Shown here in pieces: positions 32,751-43,205 of a stretch of 64,000 nucleotides of DNA. The stretch covers positions 2,039,369-2,103,368 of the forward strand of contig KL647307.1 of assembly GCA_000727475.1 (NCBI GenBank), given 5' to 3'. The notes beneath the pieces were generated by a model. That model saw only the letters and a list, made by a program, of their open reading frames with translations. It had not been told where the DNA came from and made no database searches. Source of the stretch: Sarcocystis neurona. Taxonomy: Eukaryota; Apicomplexa; Conoidasida; Eucoccidiorida; Sarcocystidae. Every line of letters starts with the position of its first letter. The stretch's first letter is position 1. The translations under genes were made by a program, and so were the position numbers.

Positions 32751-32819
32751 AGAAGTGCTGCTGCCTTCAAGGAGATTTCTCTGTCTGTTTTTCTCCTGCG
32801 GCGTACCGGTAGCTTCGCA

Positions 32820-33299
32820 ATGGCAGAATCTAGTTCTTCGTCTTCGTTTTCACGAGAAGAAATTCCGCTGCCGCAATTCCCTGCTGCTACAGCAACAGCA
32901 GGCACAAGCAGTGGCCTGACCACTCCAGGGCGACAGCAGCGGCAGGGTGGTGAAGCGGAGGATGAGACAGAGACGCTTGCTGCTACGCAGTCGCCGTCGC
33001 CTCTGCAGCAAATGCAGCAGCCGTTCGTGTCTCGACGGGTGTATGAAGAACGGGTGTATGTGCAGCCGAAGACACTCGTTGAAGAGCAGATCGTCGAGGT
33101 TCCTCGAGTCGAGTATCGAGACTGCGTTGTAGAAACACCTCAGACCGTTTTTTTAGAAAAAGTGCGAGCAGTGCCACGCGTCCAGGTGCAGCATCGCCTC
33201 ATCCACGTTCCCAAACCCGTTATGAAAGATGTTGCCGTTGAGGTGCCTCACATTCAATGGCAAGAAAAAATAGTCGAGATTCCTACGCCGATTTACCAG
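32820..33299 (+). CDS. Alveolin (inner membrane complex protein), exon 1
   Basis: Exon 1 encodes residues 1-160, starting at ATG 32820 in the context TTCGCAATGGCAG. Residues 1-68 are Ser/Ala/Gln-rich and disordered. From about 69 the alveolin repeat begins: FVSRRVYEERVYVQPKTLVE, then EEQIVEVPRVEYRDCVVE, RAVPRVQVQHRLIHVPKP and IQWQEKIVEIPTPIYQ. Alternating EK-type, Val-Pro-X and Val-Glu-Val-Pro units define this family. Alveolins are intermediate-filament-like proteins of the subpellicular network beneath the inner membrane complex; they give the zoite its shape and strength. The exon ends CAG/GTGAGA in phase 0. Neighbouring exons share that phase, so exon skipping would keep frame. Confidence 0.9.
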
Positions 33300-34379
33300 G
33301 TGAGACTGCCTTTTGCATTTTGTGGAGTGAGACAAAACTTGTCTCCGCATATATATCGAGACGACAGGATTTCTTGAATTGGCATGTAAGTTGCACAAGC
33401 GTGGACACGTTGGAAGACAGATGAAGAGACAGCGCACATGGTCGCCTCTTTTTCTTCATCTTGTGTAGTGAAGAACCTTGGGCACCAACACATAGTGAGA
33501 CGGCAGACTATATATATATATATATTTATATATAGTATCGGTTACATACACGTGTATATGTTGGGAGACACGGATGGACGCCGCACATTGTCTCTTATAT
33601 AGGTGTATAAAGAGAGAGACAGCAACTTACATGTACCTCTAGGTGTAGCTCTTTACGGCGCTTCGTGACTACACAGACGTCGCACATTCTAGATGAATCT
33701 TTACGTACATATTTACATTCGCTGGCAAGCGCAGTTGCATGCATGTACGTATATGTTTACATACAAGGAGTGGAAGACTACATAAAACTTTCAGGAGGAA
33801 TTTCTGTGGACTCCGCAGGATCCACGTATGCATGTGCGTATATATACGCACAATCACGTATACGTTAGAGGAGCTGCAGGGCAAGGAATATAAACAGACA
33901 TACAGACACATGCGTATGTGCATATATACTTGTGTTCATCCGTTTGCTCACACACACAAACGGAAATGTGTATGACAGAGACGAAGCCGAGGACACACAA
34001 CGTGTGTATACGTGTGGAGACAGACAGAGGTAGACGGGGACGGAGAAGGAGGGGATCCGGCCATACATATTTTATGTCGTCACATAAGTATAGGTTTGTT
34101 CTCGTTCGTCCATGCCCCTGCAATAGAAGAACCGATGAAGATATTATCTGAGAAGGTTGCAACTGCCGAACACATGTCGCGGTAACATGCGTCTACGCCT
34201 TATTTGGAGAAGGAAACTCTGGTTGAATTCAACCCACGGGGGAGCCAGCAACTGGTGCTGTGCAAGCCGCTACGTCTTTCTCTCTCCCTCCATACGTATT
34301 TTCTCAGTCATAGACAGGAAGGGTCCTCTCTCTGCACATGAACGTTCTGGCTTTTCCTGTTCTCTTCTTGGCTCTGTAG
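33300..34379 (+). other. Alveolin intron 1
   Basis: GTGAGA at 33300 to CTCTGTAG at 34379, 1,080 bases, phase 0. It contains a TA microsatellite at 33,509-33,534 and long CATA/TGTA-type sequence. No exon-like segment is seen inside. Confidence 0.75.
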
Positions 34380-34565
34380 GAGAAAGTAATTCCCGTTCCC
34401 AAGCCAGTGATACAGGAACAGGTGGTCTATGTGCCGCGTCCAGTGATCGAAGAGAAAACGGTTGAAGTGCCTCGCGTGGTCTACCGGCCGCTCCCAATCG
34501 AGAAAGTTGTCGAAGTGCCGGAGTATCGCTACGTCTACAAGGACGAGCAACGTCCTCCACAGCAG
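34380..34565 (+). CDS. Alveolin (inner membrane complex protein), exon 2
   Basis: This exon continues the alveolin repeat: EKVIPVPKPVIQEQVVYVPR, PVIEEKTVEVPRVVY and PIEKVVEVPEYRYVYKDEQ. The acceptor is TTGGCTCTGTAG. The modelled end is at CAG/GTCTAT (34565/34566), phase 0, giving 62 codons and a frame that agrees with the next exon at 37,745. An alternative donor further on (CTG/GTACCT, at about 34,607) would add VYVVPPPPSSP and also keeps phase 0. Beyond that the frame enters GCT repeat. Residues from exons 1 and 2 together give an alveolin core of about 150 residues. Confidence 0.8.
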
Positions 34566-34619
34566 GTCTATGTGGTGCCGCCTCCCCCTTCATCCCCGAC
34601 TGTACCTCTGGTACCTCTC

Positions 34620-36000
34620 ACACGGCGATGCGTCTACGTTGCTAGCGCTGCTGTGTTACCGCTGTTGCTGCTGCCATCTGCGCTGCCGCTGGGGGTGCAG
34701 GTCCTGTTGTGCGGCTGGGCCGCGTTCGTGTCGCTGCTATTGCTGCAGCAGCGGTGTGGAGCCACGCAGGTGGTGGTTTGTGGGAAGAGAGCGGCACCGG
34801 GGTGACCACTGCGGCTGTTGCTCCTGTTGCTGTTCCCGCTGCGGCTATCACGCTCTGCTTGCTGGCACTTTTGCTGGGACGGCACCGGGATGAGCGCTAC
34901 ATTCGGCCTGCTGCCAGCCGGTTCACCGCCACGTGACGTGCTTTTGCAGTCGGTGCTTCAGCCGCTGTTTCCAAGGCCCGCCTACTGCTGCATTTCTATT
35001 GCTAAAAATGACAGCAGGAGGGCGCTGCTGCTGCTCTCAGCATCGTCGTAGTCGTTGCATTCCTGCTACTGCGGTGTTACGCGAGTGCTGCTCAGTTGCT
35101 GTCGCCAGATCCAGGCGCAACCCTGCTGCTGAGGCTGGCATCTCTCGCCAACGACACTAGTGTGCTGCTACTGCTACTCTTTCGCTGCTGGCCGGTTGCT
35201 ACTACTGCTGGGCTGCTGCTGCTGGTGCACCGACGCCACAGCACTGGCGGTGCCGCGGTGCTGCTGTCGCTCGTACAGCTCCACCAGGGCTTCATTGCTG
35301 CTGCTGCTGCTACTACTGCTGCCACTGCTAGGGCACGGAGTGGCCGCGCCGCTACCGCTGCTGCTGCTGCTGCTCCTCCCACCTGTGGGGCCCTCCGGTG
35401 CGGCTCTTCTGCAGATGAATGAACACCCTGCCCCTCCCGCTGTTGTTACATGTGCGTGTACTGCAGCGCTCCCGTCACACGTCGTGTGCCTGCGGCACCG
35501 CCGGTGATGACGTCTCTGCAGTCGTGCTGCCGCGCCTGTCAGGACGACTGTATTGTTGCGGCTGTCGTCTGTCTGCGTATGTTGCTGCGGCCGCTGCTGC
35601 TGCTGCACTGCTGCAGCTGTTGTTGCGTCTGTGCATGATGCTGGTTTTGTCTTCGCTGCAGTGCTAGAGTTGCTGCTGCTTTTTTTTGCGTTTCTGCGGT
35701 GCCGCTGCTGCTACCTTGTGTGCGCTGCACTGCTGCCGTTCTGGTGCTGGTGCTGCTCTTGTGTCAGTTGTGGTGCTGACGCTGCCTTTTTTCAAGTGCC
35801 TCTGCCGTCGCTGGGACACGTTCTTGTGGCTCTGTGCTGCTGTTGCTACTTTCCGGGTCGTTGTTGCATCGTTCCTGCTGCTGCTCTTGGCGACTTCTGT
35901 CGTGCACACTGCTGCTGCTGCTTTTGTGGGTGTTGGGGCGCGAATGCCTGCAGCTGCCTCTGCACGTAGCTCGCGACGATAGCAGCAGGAGGCGGAAACA
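34620..36000. repeat. 1.4 kb GCT/CTG-rich block inside alveolin intron 2
   Basis: Dense GCTGCT, CTGTTG and TGCTGC sequence fills the first half of intron 2. Several frames are open for 80-140 codons on each strand, none with balanced composition. At 36,079 a consensus GTAAGT donor follows a short protein-like stretch (GADTPRFFSPPHQQ), so one optional exon in the block cannot be ruled out. Confidence 0.8.
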
Positions 36001-36567
36001 AAAGACGTGCTGTTTTGGTCTTGTCCGCGTTAACGAGGGCGCCGACACTCCAAGATTTTTTTCTCCCCCGCACCAGCAAGTAAGTACCATGCGTTTTCGT
36101 CCATATGTCTCCACGCCTACGTGTATATGCCCACCTATACACACATTTGTACATATGCACCTTTTTACATCCTTGAAGAAACCTGCACTTACGCTATACA
36201 TACATGTATGTATATCTGTGCATACGCGTCCATACCTTTACAGACATATTTATACGTACATGTATGGGGTGTACGTGCGTGTATATGCGTATACGTATAT
36301 TTGATATATATATATATATGCATTTATGTATACGTACGTGTAGATGTATACGCATACAGTTATAAGTGTATGTGTTCTGTGGCTCTTTCTCGAATATGTG
36401 TACGTGCTTGTACACGCTTGCGTGATCGTACTGTACACATGATGGTGCCAGCGTGAGGAATATTCAGAACATTATTTTGTCTTTGTTTTTCCCACTCGGA
36501 CTTGTAGCTGAAGCGTGTCGCTCTGTCTTGTCTTTCTCCGCCATCCCGAGTATAGACGTACACGTGT

Positions 36568-37280
36568 GTGTACATTATATCTTTGTGTCTGGCCCTCTCT
36601 GTCTCTGTCAATGTATCCTTGTGTATGCGTGAAACAGTCCGGCGCGTGAATGGTCCTAGGTGTGCGTGTGTGGTTCAGCCTCCCTCTTCCCACAAAACAG
36701 GCGGATGTGCGGCGACAGCTGACGGCACATGTGTTCGCGGTTGTGAATATATTAGGCTGCGACTTTGTAAACGTGTGTCTACGTGTGTGAGTGGGTGTGC
36801 GCGTGGTGATGCAAGTGCTGTGTTTTCTGTGGGTGTGGTGGTGCGACAGGGGACGCGCGGTGTACGTACACCGGAGTCGCCGTGGCCAGTGTCCCGTGGG
36901 CGAGAGGACGTCACCAGAAGTCGGATGCGACTGAAGACTGCGCCTACGCTGCAGCCGATTAACTTGAACGTAGTGGTGAAGAAAGGGCAGCAGCACAGAA
37001 GAGGCGGCAGATGGGCGGCGGCAACCGACAGCGGCAGCCGAGGCAGAGACGCCAAGCCTGCACCATTCCTGAACCTCTTCGAGTGCTGCTCTTTTCCTCT
37101 CAGTTCGGTGAGGCGTCGTTTTGCCGTGCTGCCGCTACCCAGACGCTTCACCCCTGCTGCCTTGTGTTGGTGTGTCCGGCCGTACTTCTGCTGTGTCACA
37201 GCATTTGACACCGGAGAGCTTCCGAGAGCTGCCGGCGAAATTGTCTGACGCCCTGTTTCAGTGTGTTCAAAAGATAACAA
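36568..37280. other. Open frames on both strands within alveolin intron 2
   Basis: A plus frame (36568-37248, 226 codons) and a minus frame (37280-36675, 201 codons) overlap in non-repetitive sequence. The minus frame is the more protein-like in places (NAVTQQKYGRTHQHKAAGVK). Neither has a recognised domain or a clear splice context. They may be chance frames in GC-richer intron DNA. Confidence 0.2.
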
Positions 37281-37744
37281 GACATGGGAGTGATCCTATG
37301 GTTTTCACAAAATGCGTTTGTGGATTTATGAGCGGTGGTTTCTTGCTATTCTTTGTCTGAAGACACGTCTCCGTACGTATACGTGTATACCGGGTGACGC
37401 ACAGAGAGGTATAGACAAGAAGAGACAGGTAAACGTCCAGATAGAGATCCACGTGTGCCTCAGTGTGTGTATACGTGTGTACGTGTTTGTATGTGTTTTC
37501 ACGCGTATATTTGTATGTGTTTTCATGTGATGCACCTACGCGGCGAGAGAGAGACATGCATGGAGAGATAGGGAAATGAGCAGTTAGACACGCATATGTA
37601 TAAAAAGTATATAGTTCTGTGTATTTCCTCACGTATCCACATTTGTACCTATAATGTATAGAGAGGGGGAGAGTGAGAGAGTTAGGTGATGAGGGAGAGA
37701 AAAGTTTAGGCGGATACTGAGTGAGGTTCTGTGGATGGTTTCAG

Positions 37745-38424
37745 GTAGAATCGCCTCGCACACCGAGTACGCGGTCAGGCAGCGTATCTCCTCGTGTACG
37801 CTACGTGTACTATCCGCCGGTGGGGGATAAGATCGGCGCGGCTGTTCCGCCAGCAGGAAGGGCTACTGTTCCTGTCGCTGCTTCTTCTCCATCAACTCCG
37901 CGTTTTTATTCGCGACCCGGACCAGCAGTGCAGCAGACCGCACGCGTACGCTACGCGTCTGCCCCTCCCCCGCCGTGTTACTACTACATGCCCGCTGCAG
38001 CTGCGGGGGCAGCAGCGACAGTAGCAGGACCCACGTCACCGAGAGGAGACGTCACATGGGACACCTCCGGGAATGATGTAGCGCAGGCGTTCGCTCAGTA
38101 CGCAGAGCAGCAGCTCCCCGCGCCGGAGCCTCTTATCCAGACGCGGCTGGGGATAATGCGTTTCGTTGACTTCGAAGCTCTGAATAACGCCAATGCCTTG
38201 TATGCCCCTACACCACCGTCGTTCGTGCTGCCAGAGGGTGTGGGGCAGCAGCTGGTGCAGCAGCAGCTGGAGGCCGGGAAGGGGGAGGAGAAGGAGTCGC
38301 CTGCTGCAGCGACGTCGCGTTCGCAGGAGTGGCCGTCGCTGCGGGTTGCGCAGCAGATGTACCGAGAGGCCGAAGCAGAGCGGCGGCAGGCAGCAGGAGG
38401 AAGCGAGGGGTTAGGAGAGCAGGA
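37745..38424 (+). CDS. Alveolin, exon 3 (up to the assembly gap)
   Basis: After TGGTTTCAG the frame (phase 0, codons starting 37745) reads VESPRTPSTRSGSVSPRVRY and then a Pro/Tyr/Ala-rich stretch (YYPPVGDKIG, RYASAPPPPCYYYMP). Next comes a mixed region (IMRFVDFEALNNANALY) and a Gln/Glu-rich run-up to coiled coil (QQLVQQQLEAGKGEE, MYREAEAERRQ). It runs open into the N gap at 38425. Pro- and Tyr-rich flanks outside the repeat core are common in alveolins. The sequence after the gap is in a different frame relative to window numbering, but the gap length is probably a placeholder, so this does not imply a break. Confidence 0.8.
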
Positions 38425-38968
38425 NNNNNNNNNNNNNNNNNNNNNNNNNNNNNNNNNNNNNNNNNNNNNNNNNNNNNNNNNNNNNNNNNNNNNNNNNNNN
38501 NNNNNNNNNNNNNNNNNNNNNNNNNNNNNNNNNNNNNNNNNNNNNNNNNNNNNNNNNNNNNNNNNNNNNNNNNNNNNNNNNNNNNNNNNNNNNNNNNNNN
38601 NNNNNNNNNNNNNNNNNNNNNNNNNNNNNNNNNNNNNNNNNNNNNNNNNNNNNNNNNNNNNNNNNNNNNNNNNNNNNNNNNNNNNNNNNNNNNNNNNNNN
38701 NNNNNNNNNNNNNNNNNNNNNNNNNNNNNNNNNNNNNNNNNNNNNNNNNNNNNNNNNNNNNNNNNNNNNNNNNNNNNNNNNNNNNNNNNNNNNNNNNNNN
38801 NNNNNNNNNNNNNNNNNNNNNNNNNNNNNNNNNNNNNNNNNNNNNNNNNNNNNNNNNNNNNNNNNNNNNNNNNNNNNNNNNNNNNNNNNNNNNNNNNNNN
38901 NNNNNNNNNNNNNNNNNNNNNNNNNNNNNNNNNNNNNNNNNNNNNNNNNNNNNNNNNNNNNNNNNNNN
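38425..38968. other. Assembly gap (544 N)
   Basis: All bases are N. The gap falls inside the Gln/Glu-rich coiled-coil part of the alveolin gene, where a collapsed CAG repeat is the likely cause. Reading frames crossing it are meaningless. Confidence 1.
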
Positions 38969-39320
38969 AAAAAAGACGGCAGCAAGAGTTGCTGGCCCGG
39001 CGGGCCCAACACAGGAGTACTGGCCTGACGCGCAGCAGCTGGAGCAGCAGCGCCGACAGATAATGTTGCAGCACTGGCGTTGGGAGCAAGAGAAAATTGA
39101 ACAAGAGAGACAGCGCTTACAAGAAGCAACAAAAATCCGGGAGCAGCAGATCTGGCGGCTGCAGCAGCAGCAGCGACAGGTGCAGCAGCAGTTGCTAGAG
39201 CAGCAGCGAGCTTTCGAAGCTGAACAACTAAAGCTCCAGGCCGAGCAGCAGCGTTTAAGAGAGACTATCCGCAGACGTCAGTACGAGAACCTGGCCGCTG
39301 CTCTGCAACGTGCTCCGGTG
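38969..39320 (+). CDS. Alveolin, coiled-coil exon after the gap
   Basis: The frame with codons at 38970 onward reads PTQEYWPDAQQLEQQRRQI and then a heptad-like coiled coil (HWRWEQEKIEQERQRLQEA, QQQRAFEAEQLKLQAEQQRL) to NLAAALQRAPV. It ends at GTG/GTAAGA (39320/39321), phase 0. Reading through would give a stop at 39336-39338, but the spliced form is preferred because the next exon continues in phase with the same Gln-rich character. Confidence 0.75.
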
Positions 39321-39384
39321 GTAAGACTGCGTCCTTGACGGAACGCTGAGAAAAAAACACGTCCGTCGGCTGCTGCTGTCTCAG

Positions 39385-39513
39385 GGAAAAGTGCTGCAGC
39401 AGCACGGGCAAAACGAGCAGCAGCAGCCGCAGGAGCACGATGCGGTGCAGGGGAGAAGCATTCAGCAGGCGGGAGAGCCGCACAAGCAGCCGGTTGATCG
39501 AGCGTATCCGTAG
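39385..39513 (+). CDS. Alveolin, last exon
   Basis: A 64-base intron (GTAAGA to CTGTCTCAG) is followed by a phase-0 exon: GKVLQQHGQNEQQQPQEHD, AVQGRSIQQAGEPHKQP and VDRAYP, with TAG at 39511-39513. The Gln-rich helix continues from the previous exon and the intron has a good donor and acceptor. No C-terminal Cys motif for palmitoylation is visible. This closes a gene of about 6.7 kb. Confidence 0.7.
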   Translation, partial: GKVLQQHGQNEQQQPQEHDAVQGRSIQQAGEPHKQPVDRAYP

Positions 39514-42500
39514 CATTCTTTTGAGATTTTAACCAGTCAGAAGGAAGAACTCCCGATGCATATTGGTGGTGGTGCTTTGGGTATTGTTATATTTGTGCTT
39601 AGAGAGGTGCATTTTAGTCATGTAGTCGTAGGAGTTACCTAATGTACAGGTAGCGTGCGAACAAGTGTGTACCTAAACCTGTATATATACATGTGTAAAC
39701 ATATATAAGTACATAAGTGTGAATGCAGATATATATATATGTACACATGTGTAAATGTATATATATACATAAGTGTGACTGTCGATATGGAGCGTAAACC
39801 CTTCTTGTAGTGGGGACAGCGTGAAAGATAGAGAACTGCAGGGGTTGGTACCTCTTCATATGGGTGCGTCTCTAGATGTATTATTGAGGACAAAGAAATA
39901 TATATATATATATGTACGATTCTGTATATGTACGTCTTCTCTCTTATACGCGTCTAGCTAATACAAGTAAATATATATATATATATATGCGGGGGCGATA
40001 ACAGGTAGCGTTCGGTGCCTCCTACAGTGTGACACGCAGGCACAGTTTTCGAGGACGTTTTGAGGATGTTCGCTGCTGTTGTCTGCGCTGTGTTTGCTAC
40101 AGCCGATAACGTGTTTCTTCACTGATGCGTAGCGGGTGTTTCCGTCCTGCGTTCACGCTGCTTGGACGAGGCGAAGCGTTTGTGTCCTACGGGGTTTGCC
40201 GCTCTGCAGTACATAGTACTACTTCTGTTGTCGCTGCTGCCGTCGCTGCCGCCGCGGTTGCTGCTCCGGGGGGGTTGCGGTCTCCTTGGCTGCCGGCGTG
40301 ACAGCTGCTGCAAGTGCTGTTGATGCCATTGCTGACGCTGCTGGGGATTACCTGGCACTGGTGTTAGGACTGCGCGTGAAGCTACTGTCCCTGCGCCGCT
40401 GCAGTTGCTGCCGCGCCTGATTTCTGCATGCGTCTGCCGCGTTTCCGTCGCTCTTACTCACAAGCAGCGGCTGTTATCGCTTGTGTAGCTGCTGCTGTGG
40501 AAGTGTTTCGTGCAGCAATCCCAACAGTTCGTCGCCGGGACACGGAGGAAAACCGTCATGCCGGGTGCCTTCGCAACTATTCCACCTGCATGGTGCGAAA
40601 GAATTCCACTCGCTTCATAATTCACCATTTTCGTAGGTGCACGCGGGTACATATGTCTCCCGCTGCAATTGTATCTATTTGGGAGAGTGGCCAGTGTTTA
40701 CTCATGACACGCAGCTGTAGGGAAGACATGTATCTCTTTCTTTCTCATTCTGTCTTTCTCTCTTTGTCCGCTAGGATTGAGCTGAACTTCGATAGTAGGC
40801 GTAGGCGCGCCCCTCCTCCGGTGTGTAGGTTTCCGCATATATGTGTGCGTGGGGCGTCTAGACGCTGGACGAGACGTAGTTCACACCTAAAGAGACTCTG
40901 TATGCATTAAAACTCTCTATAGGACGTGTACGCGTATGTGTATATATACGTACATATATATGTAGGCGAAATTTTCTGTTGAAGAGTGAAACGCCTGTAC
41001 ACTAAATTACTGGGGAGAGCTCTTGACGTGGCATTCATCCCTTGAAATCCACACGCAGTAGACGTGTTGGTGCGCCAAGGCAGTACGTGAAAAGAGCACT
41101 CAGCTCGAGGCGCGCGCGTGTATGGGTTGTGTATCTACAGTAAGCTGGGTAGTGATGTCCTCTGTGTGCGTGACATGTGTTCTTCATCCCTATTTCTGGG
41201 AAGGAGTCTACGTATGTGCTGTGCAGCCATTTTCGCAGTAGAGTTGTGCGGTGTGTGTCTGTCCCCAGTATTTCCTGCGTATTCGGTTTCTGACGCCACG
41301 AGAATAAGGAAGATGTCTTTAGTCTGTGCGGTGTCTGTACACCAGCGAGAACACTTAATATGCGGTGTCTGCACACCAACGACGAGACTCTGCGTTCCGT
41401 ACCGCTCCGTACGATGTTTGCACTGTGATAGTGGGTCGTTCCAGTTTGGAGGGGCCCCTCTTGAGCAGCCTGAAGATTTCCCCTTATTTCTCGCGAGTCG
41501 ACATCACTTCCGCGAGTGTGTGTGCGTGGTGTCTGATACATGAAGTGTAACAAAAGTTTTGTCTCCGTATCTGTGCGAGGTGATCCGGCGCAAACGTTGC
41601 GGCGTCTCCTCCGCAGATGAGACTTGTTTGCAGCAAGTAAAAATCTCTGGTGGTGGAGTGCGTTCGCCCGCCAGACTCTGTGCAACTGGCAGGCTTCGTG
41701 AAGCGCGTGCGTGAGCTGACCATGCTAATTAGCAGTGATGTTTTTCCACCTGCTGTGTTGCTTCCCACGGCAGTAGTCGGTGGTACCTTTTTCCTCACAT
41801 CAGAAGGTGTGTAAGCGGGCGTAACGACGGCTGACTGGACCAGTCATGAGCGTCTGTGTCCGCGTGTTAAAGAGCTCGGAAAGACGTGGAAGGAGGCGGT
41901 GTGGGGGCGTCAGTGTCGAGGTTCTGAAGTGAGGACCTTTTGAGTGTCTGTACAGGTGCAGACGTCTCTATGGGGTGTCCAGACACCAAGTCTCACGAAA
42001 TTGGCGTCTGTTGACGTGTTGAATAGTCTGCGAAGGGAAGGGGTGCACAACTGCGACAGGCGCATTTCTAACGCGCGTGTACTAGACGACGCCGCTGCCG
42101 TTTCTCTGATTTGCAATGCCCGTCTCTCGAAGTGTCGGCCGCGCTTGATAAATTATCTTTCGTCGAGTTTCTACATCACCCCATCAAGGCTGCATCTGCT
42201 TTTCGACGTCCCAGTTCGGCTTCGTGTCTCTGGCTTTGTGTAAAATGATACGTGTGCACGAGCAGGACCGTGCATCCCCGTGTATGTGAGCTTACGCATA
42301 TGTATCCGTGTATATCCATTCATGCGCAAATCTGTAGGTGCACCACATAAGTAAATTGATCTCTCAATCGGAAAAGTAGTCATGAAGTACCTAAACGCGT
42401 AGACGTAGTCTAGTATTGAAGTAACGGGACACGTAGATTTTTCACTTGCGTGTGGTTACTGTTTTTCCGTATTCCGGGTAGCTTTCCACTGGGGCTTCCA

Positions 42501-42545
42501 CAGCCTACCAAGTACGGGCTTAACAAAACACGTACGCGCTGCCGT
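39514..42545. other. Intergenic DNA with microsatellites and short palindromes
   Basis: TA runs lie near 39,729-39,740, 39,899-39,913 and 39,970-39,989. A GCTGCT-type patch with a Cys/Arg-rich shadow sits near 40,070-40,520. A minus frame from 41685 to 41035 (216 codons) is open but has unremarkable composition. Three copies of an imperfect palindrome lie at 41,330-41,987. No gene is supported. Confidence 0.4.
41330..41987. repeat. Three copies of the palindrome GGTGTCnnnACACC
   Basis: GGTGTCTGTACACC at 41330-41343, GGTGTCTGCACACC at 41364-41377 and GGTGTCCAGACACC at 41974-41987. Each forms a 5-6 base inverted repeat with a tiny loop. The function is unknown; they could be operator-like sites or chance. 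Confidence 0.6.
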
Positions 42546-42547
42546 GC

Positions 42548-42988
42548 GTGGCCTCTGCGGCAGAGTATTCTCCTCCTGCCGCGGGCTGCCTCCTCGTGAG
42601 ATGTCCACCTGTCGGAGCTCCTGGTTCTCCTGGGTGTCCTCCTCCTGCCGCGGCTCCACCTTGTGCTGCCGCTCCATCTGTTCCTGCTGCTGGTTCTTCT
42701 GCTGTCCGTGCTGCCACTCCTCCTGGTGTTCCTGCTCGCGCTTCTCGTGCTGCCGCACCTAATGGGGAGAAGATTTCTTCTAAACGAAGTTTTCAGTGAA
42801 TTGCGGGTCGCGGTGGTGTACCCGTAGTTGCGGCTGCTTCGTCTCCACGCCGGTGTTACTGCCTTCTGTCAATATCTACTCCTGCTACGCCTCGCCTCTG
42901 ATGTTCTTGTGGGCGTGTTGCTGGACGTATCAGTAACAGAGCTAGTACCATTTGTCAAGCGCATCACCGTTTTTACCGCCTCTCGTGA
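42548..42988 (+). pseudogene. Pro/Ala frame broken by TGA codons
   Basis: The frame reads a convincing Pro/Ala/Cys-rich protein from about 42548 (SAAEYSPPAAGCLLVRCPP, GAPGSPGCPPPAAAPP) to EKISSKRSFQ, then TGA at 42797-42799. The same frame continues with GVPVVAAASSPRR, then TGA at 42899-42901, then a mixed stretch to TGA at 42986-42988. A GTGAAT donor overlaps the first stop (CA/GTGAAT at 42795/42796), so the first part could be a real exon of the gene whose next clear exon starts at 43,206. Confidence 0.35.
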
Positions 42989-43205
42989 TTCTTGCTGCAG
43001 TTACTGGTTCTGTTGCCTCTGCTGCTGCTGCTGCTGCCTTCCCTGCTCTTGCTGTTCCTGCTGCTGCCGCACTTCGTGCTGCTCCCGTTAGTGCTGATGC
43101 TGTGCTGCCATTTCCGATGTAGGACTTGACACTCATGTTGCGCGTGTGTGGTTGCTGCTGCGCTGTTGCTGCTGCTGCTTCTTGGTCTGCGACGCCTCTC
43201 TCTAG

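Noticed and set aside
32312..32923. 203-codon minus frame opposite the alveolin start, Phe/Leu-rich
   Set aside because: It mirrors the purine-rich leader and overlaps the well-supported alveolin exon on the other strand.
37721..39132. Open frames that cross the N gap on both strands
   Set aside because: Frames through N are artefacts. Only the sequence on each side was used.
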